40,991 nucleotides of DNA, taken from the NCBI GenBank assembly GCA_009911195.1, contig QXWV01000058.1:1-40991 (forward strand), written 5' to 3'. The notes beneath the pieces are model-generated. The model was given only the letters and a program-made list of their open reading frames with translations. It made no database searches and had not been told where the DNA came from. Every line of letters begins with the position of its first letter. The first letter of the stretch is position 1. The translations under genes were made by a program, and so were the position numbers. Positions 15,865-25,442 of this stretch are shown in pieces. The DNA is from Lachnospiraceae bacterium. Lineage in GTDB: Bacteria > Bacillota > Clostridia > Lachnospirales > Lachnospiraceae.

Positions 15865-17055
15865 CTAATACACCCCCCGAATCCCCAAATCTGTATCCAG
15901 GGTATTCATATTATAAAGAATCAGTACATCCGTCACCCCCGGATGCCCTTTTATAAACTCCGATACCCCCTGCTTATAATATCTGGTATCAAACACATAT
16001 ATTTTCTTATAATGGCGCACTAAAAAGGGCACCATGGAATTCGCGTAGCTGTCTTTGACCAGCACCAGTTCCCGGTCGGACTCTGAAGTCTCATTTTCAA
16101 TCTCAATTAAAGAATGCAAATTATCCAAGAACAGAGAATATTTGTCCTTTACTGTGGCATATTCCATATTATAAAGGCTGTCGGACGTTTCATCCGTATC
16201 CACGTATTTCACTGTCAAATGGTCCAAAGGATTGGTATATGTGGTAATCACATCCCCTTTCCGTGTATAGTCACCGGCTTTGGAATACACCGTCCCCCGG
16301 AAATCCTCCGCTGCAGTCCGGGAATCCATCTCCTCCAGAGAAACCGCCTCTAACCCCATCTCGCGGCAGAAGGCCGTATATCCAACATAAGCCCCCAACG
16401 TAGTCCAGTGGTGGTCCGTCCTGTAGTACAATTCCCCCTCCCCCGCATAGCACACTTTGCCAGAATCCCGATAGGAAGCCTGACTGGAATTCTGCCCGGA
16501 AGCCTGCCAGCCCAGCAGGTCTCCGCTACAGTCAATCCTTTCGATTCCTGAAATTTCATAAATCCGTTCTGCTGTCTCCATCTGGTTTCTGCGTGGAGCA
16601 TAGTCCGGCAGTTTATCCTCATATACATAAACCGCTGTAGGCACCAGCATCAGCCTGATTTCCAGGTCTTCCCCCTCCAATTCCCCGGCAAATGCTTTCA
16701 GAATATTGCCAATCCGTTCCGTATTCTCCGGTTTTTGGTATTCTTCTATCAAAAAACCGTCCTTTGCAATATAAATGTCATTAATTTCTTTTTTCCCCAC
16801 AAGCATCTCCGTCTGTGTCTTTATCCCCATAAAAAAATCCCGGAACGGAAAATGGTCTGCCGTATAGCTTTCCAGCCCTTCCATAAACTCCCCGCTGCGT
16901 ATTTTCCCCATATCAAAAGCCGGGAGCTTCGCCAGATACCTGTTTTCATTTTCCGAAAATTCCTTTTTGTCCAAAAGAACAAAAATAATCATCAGCACCA
17001 GCGTCATCCCCATCAGCAATAACGCCGTCCATTTCCTAATCATCTGCGCCTTCAT
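15865..17055 (-). CDS. DHHW-family (AlgX/AlgJ-like) cell-surface acetylation protein
   Basis: 396 residues with one N-terminal membrane anchor (ALLLMGMTLVLMIIFVLL, about 11-28) and an extracellular SGNH-like domain. The family-naming motif is present as YRTDHHWTTLGAY, and a Ser motif LVLVKDSYANSMVPF lies near residue 340. Proteins of this group work with MBOAT acyltransferases to place acetyl groups on extracellular polysaccharides; here the MBOAT gene is immediately upstream. It is the last gene of a four-gene operon ending in the strong hairpin at 15762-15831. Confidence 0.88.
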   Translation of the reverse strand: MKAQMIRKWTALLLMGMTLVLMIIFVLLDKKEFSENENRYLAKLPAFDMGKIRSGEFMEGLESYTADHFPFRDFFMGIKTQTEMLVGKKEINDIYIAKDGFLIEEYQKPENTERIGNILKAFAGELEGEDLEIRLMLVPTAVYVYEDKLPDYAPRRNQMETAERIYEISGIERIDCSGDLLGWQASGQNSSQASYRDSGKVCYAGEGELYYRTDHHWTTLGAYVGYTAFCREMGLEAVSLEEMDSRTAAEDFRGTVYSKAGDYTRKGDVITTYTNPLDHLTVKYVDTDETSDSLYNMEYATVKDKYSLFLDNLHSLIEIENETSESDRELVLVKDSYANSMVPFLVRHYKKIYVFDTRYYKQGVSEFIKGHPGVTDVLILYNMNTLDTDLGIRGVY

Positions 17056-17138
17056 CCATCCAAGCCCCTTCCGTCTCTCTAGCCGCAGGCCCTTACAAAA
17101 TTAAATCTATCACCTGATTTTTCACCAATACCAAAACC

Positions 17139-18554
17139 TCAAAACCTGAAATACAAAAATGGATTAAATGTATCATTCACCAAAAAGGCCACCGTCACCA
17201 GGAACAGCACCACATATCCAGCCATGGCCAACACGGATACTCCCGTCCTTATCCCATCCCCAGCCAGTTCCACCTTCCTTTTAAACCAGGGATACACAGG
17301 AAACGCCAAGACTGCCGCAACTATCAGAACCGCCTTATAGTTAAACAAATACCAAAGGAATTCCTCTCCCCACCATGTATTTCCCGCACATCCGGCCATG
17401 GAGAGGAAATACCTCCCCAAAGCTCCCATATCATCGAATACAAAAATCACAAACCCAACTACCACAATGAGCACCGCATAGATATGCCCGCATATCTTAG
17501 GCAAACGCTCCAGCGTCTTGCCCCAGACATATTTTTCCAAAATAAGCAGTATGCCATAGTACAATCCCCACAGCACAAAATTCCAGGCTGCCCCATGCCA
17601 TAGCCCAGTTAAAAACCATACAATCAGCATATTCCTCAGATGGCGCGGCGTTCCTTTTCTGTTGCCCCCAAGGGGGATATAAACATAATCCCTGAACCAG
17701 GATGACAAAGAAATATGCCATCTTCTCCAAAAATCTGTCACCGACACGGAGGAAAGGGGATAATTGAAATTTTCCGGGAATTGGAAGCCAAGCATTCTCC
17801 CCATTCCGATAGCCATATCGCTGTATGCGCTGAAATCAAAATACAGTTGCAGCGTAAATGACAATGCCCCCAGCCACGCCGTTGCCACAGAAGCGCCCCC
17901 CGCTTCCAATGCGCGGATTTCTTCCCATAAAGCCCCTGCCTGATTGGCTATCAATACCTTTTTGAAAAGCCCCTGCATAAAACGGAACAGCCCTTCCTGT
18001 ATTTCTTCTTTCTTTATTTCTCTGTTCCGCAATTCCTGGTTCACCACACTATACCGGACGATAGGGCCTGCCACAAGCTGGGGGAACATGGATACATAGG
18101 TCAGGTAATCCAGGTAATTTCTTTCCATAGGCACCTTCCGCCTATATAAATCAATGCTATAGCTCATTGTCTGGAAAGTAAAAAAGCTGATTCCTACCGG
18201 CAGTCCCAGCCCTAAGGGTTTTATGGAAGCTGAAAGCAGGCCGTTTACAGTTCCAATTAGGAAATCGGCGTACTTAAAAAAGGCAAGCACGGAAAGATTG
18301 ACCGTTACAGAGAATACGAGAAAAAGTTTACGCATTCCCTCCTTCTTGCCAAACCGTTCCATCAGCCTGCCACTACAATAATCGACTGCCGTTGCAAAAA
18401 ACATCAGTAAAATATAAACCGGTTCCCCCCATGCGTAGAACACAAGGCTAAAAAACAACAAAACACTGTTTTTCCATCGGTAAGAAACCAAATAATATAA
18501 AATTAAACAAATCGGAAGAAAGAAAAACAGAAATGGAATGCTGCTGAAAACCAT
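17139..18554 (-). CDS. MBOAT family O-acyltransferase (AlgI-like)
   Basis: Polytopic membrane protein of 471 residues that transfers acyl groups across the membrane, probably acetyl to a surface polysaccharide or teichoic-type polymer. The invariant His is in LTGLWHGAAWNFVLWGLYYG at about residue 320. The upstream family signatures FPQLVAGPIVRY and FSAYSDMAIGMGRMLGFQFP are present, as is the RRWHISLSSWFRDYVYIPLG block. Full family length. It lies 18 bases after the DUF4358 gene and 83 before the DHHW gene. Confidence 0.95.
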   Translation of the reverse strand: MVFSSIPFLFFFLPICLILYYLVSYRWKNSVLLFFSLVFYAWGEPVYILLMFFATAVDYCSGRLMERFGKKEGMRKLFLVFSVTVNLSVLAFFKYADFLIGTVNGLLSASIKPLGLGLPVGISFFTFQTMSYSIDLYRRKVPMERNYLDYLTYVSMFPQLVAGPIVRYSVVNQELRNREIKKEEIQEGLFRFMQGLFKKVLIANQAGALWEEIRALEAGGASVATAWLGALSFTLQLYFDFSAYSDMAIGMGRMLGFQFPENFNYPLSSVSVTDFWRRWHISLSSWFRDYVYIPLGGNRKGTPRHLRNMLIVWFLTGLWHGAAWNFVLWGLYYGILLILEKYVWGKTLERLPKICGHIYAVLIVVVGFVIFVFDDMGALGRYFLSMAGCAGNTWWGEEFLWYLFNYKAVLIVAAVLAFPVYPWFKRKVELAGDGIRTGVSVLAMAGYVVLFLVTVAFLVNDTFNPFLYFRF

Positions 18555-18572
18555 ACCTTTTTCCCGTCCTTT

Positions 18573-19100
18573 CTAAATTCCGTTTTCTATAATCTTCGTA
18601 ATCGCATCTGCCTGTCCCGAAATTACGAGATAAACATAATTCCCTTTCGTTTTTACCGAGCTTTTATCCACAATCTCAAACTGCTCGGGCAAATAATCTT
18701 CCATTTCTCCCCGTTTCTCATCCACAAGCACCTGAAGTGCCGCTTTTATACTCTCAACATCCCCTTCTTCCTTTACCTTCATGATGGCAACAGTCTCCGC
18801 ACTGGTAGCTTCCTCCGACATAACGAATACATATTCTTCCAGCTTTTCCGGGTTAATCCCATAATAGTTGGAAATAAAGCTGTCCGTCATAGGTACTGGC
18901 GATTGAAGCTCCACTGCCTGCGCAATCTCTTCATAAATTTCCTGTACTGGTTTAGCCGGTATCGCTTCCACCACCGCTTCCACTTCATCGCTTTCTTCAA
19001 CAGCCGATGCTTCCGTTGCTGCCGCCCCGCCACAGCCGCCCATAAGCACTGACATCGCCATCACACAAGCCAAAATTAATTCCACCTTCATTTTTTTCAT
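18573..19100 (-). CDS. DUF4358-type lipoprotein
   Basis: 175-residue secreted lipoprotein. The signal peptide MKKMKVELILACVMAMSVLM ends in lipobox MGGCGG, then an Ala/Glu-rich linker and an alpha/beta domain (MKVKEEGDVESIKAALQVLV, YVYLVISGQADAI). This matches the DUF4358 family, regularly found beside MBOAT/DHHW/SGNH genes in Lachnospiraceae. Its function is not established; position in this operon suggests an outer-face accessory role in polymer acylation. Family assignment is from memory of the pattern. Confidence 0.8.
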   Translation of the reverse strand: MKKMKVELILACVMAMSVLMGGCGGAAATEASAVEESDEVEAVVEAIPAKPVQEIYEEIAQAVELQSPVPMTDSFISNYYGINPEKLEEYVFVMSEEATSAETVAIMKVKEEGDVESIKAALQVLVDEKRGEMEDYLPEQFEIVDKSSVKTKGNYVYLVISGQADAITKIIENGI

Positions 19101-19243
19101 AATATATCACACTCCCTTTATATTTTCCAAACAGGATTTTATCCTCTCTTCCATCCAAAAACATACCTATCCAAAACATACTTAAAAGCCCTTAAACGTC
19201 AGGCTTTAAACAGCATACTTAAAACACATTCCGAAAGACTGTC

Positions 19244-20275
19244 CTACAAATGCTCCCCCGCATATTCCCGGAGCACCGATACCCATACATCATATGCCTC
19301 CGGATTTTGATGGGCAAACCCATCGCTGCAATATTCCTCTGCCAAATCCCCGTTCCCATCGGCAAGGGCATTGGCCACATCCACATATCCCCATCCGTTC
19401 TCTTCCGCCATCGCCTTTAACATCCCGTTGTATTCCCGGATGGTATCGTTATTGAGCTTCCCTGCCTCTTTCCCTTTCAGGATATAAGTCATGCTCATAA
19501 TGTGTATTTCCACTTCCGGATTGGCTTCTTTAATTTTTCCGATTAACTCCTCATATATCTCGCATGTTCCGTCCAGGCCGGTAATATTCAGGTCATTCAT
19601 GCCAAGCATGATAAATGCCCTCCTGCTTCCCATCAGCGATATGGATTCCCATATTTGCCGCTGTTCCCCCTGAAAAACGGGATGCACACTTTCCCCGCCC
19701 ACTTCCCAAAGGGCATTATTTGCAGAAAAGCTTCCCGCTGCCAGAAATCCCATCCGGCTTAAAAACGTATCCTGCCTTTTCATCGCATAATTCCGGAATC
19801 CCAGCATAATAGAATCGCCTACGAAAACCGAATCATCAAAATAAGCATCGATTTCCTCCGCATTTTCTTCCACAGCTACAGCACCCTCCTCCGGTGTGCT
19901 ACCTTCTTCTGTCCCTTCATTTTCATTAACTGCTGCATCACTTGTTTTAATGGCTTCATTGCCCTCTGTACTCTCCGTTTCCAGCCCATCCGTAACGTCT
20001 GCATTTTCGCCATTCTCAATATATTTAATACCATCCCCGGTGCCAGGGCCTTCGGCAGCCTTGTTTACCGCTTCCGTTCCCAGTACCATTTTCAGGCTCA
20101 CATCAATAGGAATTTGCCTGGCGGTTTTCACTACGGAAGATTTTCCAGTCTCCCTTTCCCCCTCTTTTGCTTCTGCTGCTGCGGCATCCAGCCTACAATT
20201 CCCTGCCATTACCATCAGTGCTATCCCCATAGCAACCCCTAATTTCCACCAGTTCTTTTTCATCTTAGTAACCAT
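19244..20275 (-). CDS. SGNH/GDSL-type hydrolase with signal peptide and acidic linker
   Basis: Secreted or anchored hydrolase of about 343 residues. The N-terminal hydrophobic segment LGVAMGIALMVMAG is followed by about 130 residues of low-complexity Glu/Ala/Thr linker and then the SGNH domain: block I VFVGDSIMLGF (catalytic Ser), block III MLGMNDLN, block V CSDGFAHQNPEAY (Asp and His). This type acts as an esterase or acetyltransferase partner on surface glycans. First gene of the operon with DUF4358, MBOAT and DHHW. The start is uncertain: ATGs at 20275 and 20263 both follow GGAAAGGG at non-ideal spacing; a longer TTG reading to 20308 is less likely. Confidence 0.87.
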   Translation of the reverse strand: MVTKMKKNWWKLGVAMGIALMVMAGNCRLDAAAAEAKEGERETGKSSVVKTARQIPIDVSLKMVLGTEAVNKAAEGPGTGDGIKYIENGENADVTDGLETESTEGNEAIKTSDAAVNENEGTEEGSTPEEGAVAVEENAEEIDAYFDDSVFVGDSIMLGFRNYAMKRQDTFLSRMGFLAAGSFSANNALWEVGGESVHPVFQGEQRQIWESISLMGSRRAFIMLGMNDLNITGLDGTCEIYEELIGKIKEANPEVEIHIMSMTYILKGKEAGKLNNDTIREYNGMLKAMAEENGWGYVDVANALADGNGDLAEEYCSDGFAHQNPEAYDVWVSVLREYAGEHL

Positions 20276-20486
20276 GCCCTTTCCACTTCCGCCATTGCGT
20301 AAATACAAGCTTCCGGCCTTTTATCCTTATATAAAATATCCTATGTTATCCTCCTACGAAATTTTACTCTTAAAATGCATCAAATTCGCATCGTTTTTGC
20401 ATCATTTTTGCATCATTTTGTATTTTTTTGTCGAATCCGGCGGCATACTGATGCCTATTACTATTATAGTATAAATCAACCTTTTT

Positions 20487-21221
20487 TCAAGTATTCCTTG
20501 TATATCTACAGGAAGGAAAATTTACGCAGCCATAAAATGCCCCAAATTTCCCTTTCCGTAAACAGAGTATTCCGCCGCAGCTTGGGCATTCCAAATCCCC
20601 GCCTTCTCCTACGCCGCCCATACCGCCATTCTTCCCTTTTCCATTTGAGGCCGCTGCTGCCATTTTTTCTTTTTCCTGCCATAATACGCCAAGCTCTTCA
20701 TAGCATTTCTGGTTCATGATACAATCATTGAATGCCCTATGCGCCCCGTCCGTATTAATGTGAAAATATTCCGAAATATCCGTTAGCTTGTGATGGGTCA
20801 ACTGCGGCAGGCATCTTCTCGACATATACAAGGTATCAATATAGTCATTGCCCAGTTCCTTCCCCAAAGCCTGCCAGGCCGCGTCATATGCGAAGTTCAT
20901 ATCAAAGGTATGTATGTTGTGCCCCACCAGCACGCTGCTGCCGATAAATTCCAGGAATCCCTCCATAGCCTCTTTGATATCCGGGGCATCCTTTACCATC
21001 TCATCCGTAATCCCATTAACCGCCGTAGCCCCTGCCGGTATATGCCGCCCAGGATTCACCAGCGTAGAGTACTCCCCGGCAATCTCCCCTCCACATACCT
21101 TCACAGCGGAAATCTCTATAATCACATCGCGATACTGATTAACCCCTGTTGTCTCCAAGTCAAAAACAACATAATCTTTCCTATATCCATTCAGGCGCTT
21201 TCCTTTGTTTCTTATCGTCAT
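20487..21221 (-). CDS. DnaQ-like DEDDh 3'-5' exonuclease with C-terminal topoisomerase-type zinc finger
   Basis: About 244 residues. Exo motifs are all visible: DLETTG near residue 20 (Asp, Glu), VGHNIHTFDMNFAYDA (Asp) and HRAFNDCIMNQ (His, Asp), so the DEDDh active site is complete. It resembles the epsilon subunit and PolC exonuclease domains. The last 35 residues hold a four-Cys zinc ribbon like those of bacterial topoisomerase I (LECPSCGG, then FYGCVNFPSCRYTRN). The ATG at 21221 follows GAGGAG by six bases; a longer frame to 21326 would overlap the upstream dGTPase gene. Substrate (DNA or RNA repair/processing) is unknown. Confidence 0.88.
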   Translation of the reverse strand: MTIRNKGKRLNGYRKDYVVFDLETTGVNQYRDVIIEISAVKVCGGEIAGEYSTLVNPGRHIPAGATAVNGITDEMVKDAPDIKEAMEGFLEFIGSSVLVGHNIHTFDMNFAYDAAWQALGKELGNDYIDTLYMSRRCLPQLTHHKLTDISEYFHINTDGAHRAFNDCIMNQKCYEELGVLWQEKEKMAAAASNGKGKNGGMGGVGEGGDLECPSCGGILCLRKGKFGAFYGCVNFPSCRYTRNT

Positions 21222-21306
21222 CAGACTCTCCTCTTCACTTTTCTTCCCTGCCAGGGTTTGGGCAGTAAAATCTTTGCCGCGCAAGGCTCTTTGCACATAA
21301 ATCCTA

Positions 21307-22725
21307 TTAAGTGATTGCCAGCCCATTCAACTCCTGATACAATCCTTTGGCATAGCTGTCTGTCATTCCGCAAATGGAATCCGTCACCAGCAGCAGGCGC
21401 AGATACAATTTTTCCACTTCACCCTTATCTTTGGAATAAATCTGGTAAATAGCCTTATAATTGTCTGAAATCAGCGCCATCATCTTTTCCTGCACCGAGT
21501 TCAGCTTTTGTTCCGTATCATAATAGATAGCCGCATCCATAAATTTCTCCAGCAGAAAATTCATTATTGTCTCCGCCGCTATCTCCAATTTCAAAATAGG
21601 TTTGGATACAAAAGCATATCTGTATGCAATATCGCCCAATGCCCATGCCAGCCTCTCTCCCTCAGTACCGCAAAGCAGCCCCCGGGTATGGGTTCCATCC
21701 ATAATCTTCCTATAATTAGTGGCAAACCCTTCGGTTGCACAGGTAATCAGTTTCCCTTGCACCCTCACCATCCAATTCTGCACCGCATGGTTTTCCGGCT
21801 GGGAAACCTTTCGCGCTAAAGCCTTTTTGTATCTTTCCCCCAATGCATTTGCCATACGGAAATATTCCCCGTCCTCTTTCTCCCCCTTCCCGCATTCTTT
21901 CAGTTCATGCATTAGCTCGACAAAGGTAATGCAGCCCTTTTTAAAAGCATCTTCAATGTCCGCCGTTAAATATGCAATATCATCCGCCGCTTCCAGCACA
22001 TAGGAAAGGGGATGCCTGTTCCCATCCGTTCCAAGGCTTTCCTGCAAATCGGCAAAAATATCACGCTCCGCATAATAGTACCCCATTTTCTTATCCTTTA
22101 TGTTTCCGCTCTTTTTATTGATTTCCAGGGAAGACACCGGATATTTGATAATTGTGCCAAGCAGCCCCTTCGTCAGATTCATCCCATGCTCGTCCACCAG
22201 ATAATGGAGCTTTGTCACCAGGCGCAGCGCCTGGGTATTCCCCTCGAAATGATACAAATCCCCTTTCATCTGCGGCAACAGCAGGCTTTCCAGCGTCCGC
22301 CCTTTATAGGTCAATTTCCCCAGGTTCTTTAAGAACCATTCCCGGATTACCGTCTCGCCAAAATGGCCAAAAGGGGGATTCCCGATATCATGCAGCAGCC
22401 CGGCGCACTGCAGGATATCGCATACATCCGTCTGGTAAGGCTCATGAAAAGATTCATCCCCAATTTCCTGTATAATCTTTCTCGATATATTCTGCCCCAA
22501 TGATTTGGCCAAGGAAGAGACCTCCAGGGAATGGGTCAGCCTGGTCCGGATAAAATCGCTTTTATCCAAAGGAAATACCTGGGTCTTGTCCTGCAGCCTC
22601 CGGAAAGAAGCGCTTCCAATAATACGATGGTAATCCTTCTCAAACTCTGTCCTTAAATCCCCCGAACTCTTCCCCGCCTTATAGTTCCTGATTCTATCCT
22701 CACATAAAAGCTGCCGCCATTCCAT
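21307..22725 (-). CDS. dgt: Deoxyguanosinetriphosphate triphosphohydrolase (dGTPase)
   Basis: HD-domain enzyme converting dGTP to deoxyguanosine and triphosphate, controlling dNTP pools. The HD ligands are visible in TRLTHSLEVSSLAKSLGQ and LLHDIGNPPFGHFGE. Other family hallmarks are FRRLQDKTQVFPL and YVLEAADDIAYLTADIEDA. About 472 residues from the ATG at 22725, chosen for GAGGG five bases upstream; earlier in-frame ATGs lack proper spacing. It ends 85 bases before the exonuclease start, likely in one operon linking nucleotide-pool and nuclease functions. Confidence 0.95.
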   Translation of the reverse strand: MEWRQLLCEDRIRNYKAGKSSGDLRTEFEKDYHRIIGSASFRRLQDKTQVFPLDKSDFIRTRLTHSLEVSSLAKSLGQNISRKIIQEIGDESFHEPYQTDVCDILQCAGLLHDIGNPPFGHFGETVIREWFLKNLGKLTYKGRTLESLLLPQMKGDLYHFEGNTQALRLVTKLHYLVDEHGMNLTKGLLGTIIKYPVSSLEINKKSGNIKDKKMGYYYAERDIFADLQESLGTDGNRHPLSYVLEAADDIAYLTADIEDAFKKGCITFVELMHELKECGKGEKEDGEYFRMANALGERYKKALARKVSQPENHAVQNWMVRVQGKLITCATEGFATNYRKIMDGTHTRGLLCGTEGERLAWALGDIAYRYAFVSKPILKLEIAAETIMNFLLEKFMDAAIYYDTEQKLNSVQEKMMALISDNYKAIYQIYSKDKGEVEKLYLRLLLVTDSICGMTDSYAKGLYQELNGLAIT

Positions 22726-22923
22726 AATTTCCCTCATCCTCAAATAGGTATGTACATTTTTCGTTTTTATCGCGGCCTTTTGCTGTTTACCGTGCCCTGA
22801 GCTTTCCCACATTAAGCCGACACTAAAACCTTACTACGTTTCATGAAGAAATACAAGAGAAAGCTTTCTCCAAAACTCAGTTATTTTTACACAGTCAGGG
22901 AATGGGCAAATCCTCCAAATTAT

Positions 22924-22951
22924 TTGACATTCCTCCCGCCTATAGTATATT
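22924..22951 (+). promoter_or_regulatory. Promoter of the plus-strand lipoprotein
   Basis: TTGACA (22924-22929), 16 bases and TATATT (22946-22951), about 75 bases before the ATG at 23025. Confidence 0.55.
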
Positions 22952-23024
22952 ATTATTTTAGAATACAATTCCGATATATAACGCAGCAGAATATTACTCT
23001 ATTATAAAGGATGGTATCTTAAAA

Positions 23025-24002
23025 ATGAAAAAAAATAATGTGAAATTGCTCGCCGTCTTTCTGGCGGGATTTATTATGATAAGCGGATGCGGTGCATCTG
23101 ATGCTCCGGAAGGGGAGGCAACGGAAACAGGGGAAAATGCGGAAGCCGCCGTGGAAGGGAATGCCGGAACAAATAACGAAGAGGCTGCCAATGCTGAGGA
23201 AGGGAATGATGGAGCAACACCCGATGAAGCAGGGGATAATGCCGGGGCTTCGGAAGAAACTGATGATTCTGGAAACAATACCGAATCACCGGATGACATT
23301 CCTGCCCCATCAACAACCCCTGATTCCTCAACGGATATCCCGGCTCCGGCAACCGTACCCAGCACTGCGGATGTAGCCACCCCGGCTTCTGTCCGCCCAA
23401 CCGCCGAGGAACTGCTGGCAGGGGAACGGAAATCTCTGGTAGGTATTATTATCGATGCTACTAAATACTCTGTTTCCATACAGGCCCCCAGCGGGGAATG
23501 CTACTACCTTACCATACCGGACACCGGTGTCAGCGGCAACTTAAACTATATTACCATAGGCCAGATAGCCACATTGACTTATGTAGGGGTTTTGGATGAC
23601 ACTGCCTTATTGGTAGGCATTTCCGACAGTTCCCTCATTACCGGGATATATGTGGAAGAATATGCTTTTGCCATAAAGATTATTAACGCAGTAAAGGCCA
23701 TGGATGTCATCGCATTGGCCGACCTGACTAATTTCCCGGTCTTTCTGGATAATGGAACCATTCATAATGCGGTCAATACCCGGAAAGAATTTGAGGCTAT
23801 CCCCAGCGAAAATATTTTCAGCGAAGCTTTGGTCGAGCGGATTGTCAACTATAACCTTTTTGATTTAACCTATACAGATGCCGGTTTTGTCCTGGGCGGA
23901 AACGGAACGCCAAATATTACCTTCGATGTGGATGATGAAGGCATTCTGGGTATTATTGGCATTAACAGCGTTGACCCTGCCACAATTGATACGGAGAAAT
24001 AA
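23025..24002 (+). CDS. Secreted lipoprotein with long acidic/Pro-Thr linker, function unknown
   Basis: 325 residues. The signal peptide KLLAVFLAGFIMISG is followed by lipobox SGCGAS. Residues 25-130 are a low-complexity linker rich in Glu, Ala, Asn, then Pro, Thr and Ser, typical of proteins crossing the thick cell wall. The C-terminal 190 residues are a beta-rich domain (VGIIIDATKYSVSIQAPSGE, IGQIATLTYVGVLDDTALLV) that I do not recognise by name. AAAGGATGG lies before the ATG. It stands alone, convergent with the NlpC/P60 gene and sharing a terminator with it. Confidence 0.8.
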   Translation: MKKNNVKLLAVFLAGFIMISGCGASDAPEGEATETGENAEAAVEGNAGTNNEEAANAEEGNDGATPDEAGDNAGASEETDDSGNNTESPDDIPAPSTTPDSSTDIPAPATVPSTADVATPASVRPTAEELLAGERKSLVGIIIDATKYSVSIQAPSGECYYLTIPDTGVSGNLNYITIGQIATLTYVGVLDDTALLVGISDSSLITGIYVEEYAFAIKIINAVKAMDVIALADLTNFPVFLDNGTIHNAVNTRKEFEAIPSENIFSEALVERIVNYNLFDLTYTDAGFVLGGNGTPNITFDVDDEGILGIIGINSVDPATIDTEK

Positions 24003-24008
24003 AAAATA

Positions 24009-24049
24009 GCCGGAAGGAATACTCCGCATTGGGAAGTATTTCTTCCGGC
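24009..24049. terminator. Bidirectional terminator between convergent genes
   Basis: GCCGGAAGGAATACT and AGTATTTCTTCCGGC pair around a short loop. The plus strand continues ATTTTC and the minus strand continues TATTTTTT. Confidence 0.8.
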
Positions 24050-24091
24050 ATTTTCTGCCGTTTGCTTTTACTATTCGTACCGCCAGGCCCT

Positions 24092-25363
24092 CTATGCCAC
24101 CCTTCTTACGCTAAGGATAGACTTATATGTAGCCGTGGTGATTTTAATCCCCGATTTCGGCGTGCTGGCATGTACAATACTGCCATTGCCTATGTAAATT
24201 CCCACATGACCCGCATAGCATATAATATCTCCCGGCTGGGCATTGGAGTAGGATACTTCCGTTCCTGCATTTCGCAGTTCCCACGAAGTACGGGGCACCG
24301 AATATCCTTTATCCTTAAACACCCGCCATACAAACCCGGAGCAGTCAGCTCCATTGGTAAGGCTGGTTCCCCCCGCCACATATGGATTGCCAATAAATTG
24401 GCAGGCATAAGATGCGATGGACTGTCCGGCTGCACTGCCACCGGATGATACATTTGCGCTGCTGCCGGAAGAACCGGAATTTCCGCTGTCCCCGGAAGAA
24501 CCGGAGCTGGATTCTGAGGATGATTCCGAAGAAGACGGGCTTTCCACCACAGTTCCGTTAGCCGCCGCTTCCTGCCGCCTGCGCTCCTCTTCTTCCCTTC
24601 TCTTCCGCTCTTCCTCCTCCCGGCGCTTCCTCTCTTCTTCTTCCAGTTTCCTAATCTGCGCCGTCTGCTGTTTAATCCGCGCCCTGTAAGCTGCCGCCTC
24701 TTGCTTTGCCTGGGCTATCTGCACGCTATAGTTTTCATACTCCTGTTTCTTTTCTTCCAGCACTTCCTCCATATAAGCCTGCTCTTCTTCCAGCTCGTGC
24801 TGTGCCGCCTCCAATTCTGATTTTTCCTCCTCCAGCTTATCCCATACCTGCTGCACATATTCCTTGGCCGCCTGGTATTCCTCCAGCATCTTTCTATCAT
24901 AAGCATAAAGCTGTTCCACATAATCCGCTTTATTCAGCATATCCCCAAAGCTGTCGCTAGTCATAAATAGCTGTACATAATTGATATCGCCTTGCTCATA
25001 CATGAACTTGATGCGGACTTTCATCGTTTCGTACTGCTCCTCTTCCTGAGCCTTAGCCACTTCGTACTCCGCTTCCGTCACCTTAATCTGTTCTTCTTTT
25101 TCCACGATTTCCTCTTTGATTAAATCCACGCTGGCAATAATTTCCACCAATTCTGCGTCAATTTCTTCAATTTCTTCGCCGACCTCTCCCTGCATTCCCT
25201 GAAGCCCCGAAATCTCCCCTTGCACATTATTCAATTGTCTCTGGTTTTCTTCCTGCTGCTTTTTAATTTCGGATATTGTAGACGCGTAAGCCTCTCCGGA
25301 AAGCAGGCACAGCATTGCGCATGCCATACCCATGCCGATTATCCTCATTGCTCTTTTTTTCAT
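24092..25363 (-). CDS. Coiled-coil NlpC/P60 peptidoglycan hydrolase (CwlO-like)
   Basis: Secreted D,L-endopeptidase of about 423 residues. A signal peptide (residues 1-28, RIIGMGMACAMLCLLSGEAY) is followed by a long Glu/Gln/Lys coiled coil to about residue 230, a highly charged RRREEEE segment and a Ser/Gly linker. The C-terminal NlpC/P60 domain has catalytic Cys in NGADCSGFVWR and His in YAGHVGIYIGNG. The architecture matches CwlO/PcsB-type hydrolases, whose coiled coil is commonly controlled by FtsEX. The ATG at 25363 follows AGGGG by six bases. asnS lies 79 bases upstream on the same strand. Confidence 0.93.
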   Translation of the reverse strand: MKKRAMRIIGMGMACAMLCLLSGEAYASTISEIKKQQEENQRQLNNVQGEISGLQGMQGEVGEEIEEIDAELVEIIASVDLIKEEIVEKEEQIKVTEAEYEVAKAQEEEQYETMKVRIKFMYEQGDINYVQLFMTSDSFGDMLNKADYVEQLYAYDRKMLEEYQAAKEYVQQVWDKLEEEKSELEAAQHELEEEQAYMEEVLEEKKQEYENYSVQIAQAKQEAAAYRARIKQQTAQIRKLEEEERKRREEEERKRREEEERRRQEAAANGTVVESPSSSESSSESSSGSSGDSGNSGSSGSSANVSSGGSAAGQSIASYACQFIGNPYVAGGTSLTNGADCSGFVWRVFKDKGYSVPRTSWELRNAGTEVSYSNAQPGDIICYAGHVGIYIGNGSIVHASTPKSGIKITTATYKSILSVRRVA

Positions 25364-25442
25364 ATGCAACCCCTATTGCTGGCTTTTGCTGGTTTCGCTT
25401 GCTTTTCTTCGCATTTAGTAATGGCCGTACTGGTTTAATATC

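Noticed and set aside
22994-23479. 161-codon frame antisense to the acidic linker of the plus-strand lipoprotein
   Set aside because: Ser/Ala/Pro-rich translation is the shadow of a Glu/Ala repeat region; the plus-strand gene has signal peptide, promoter and terminator.
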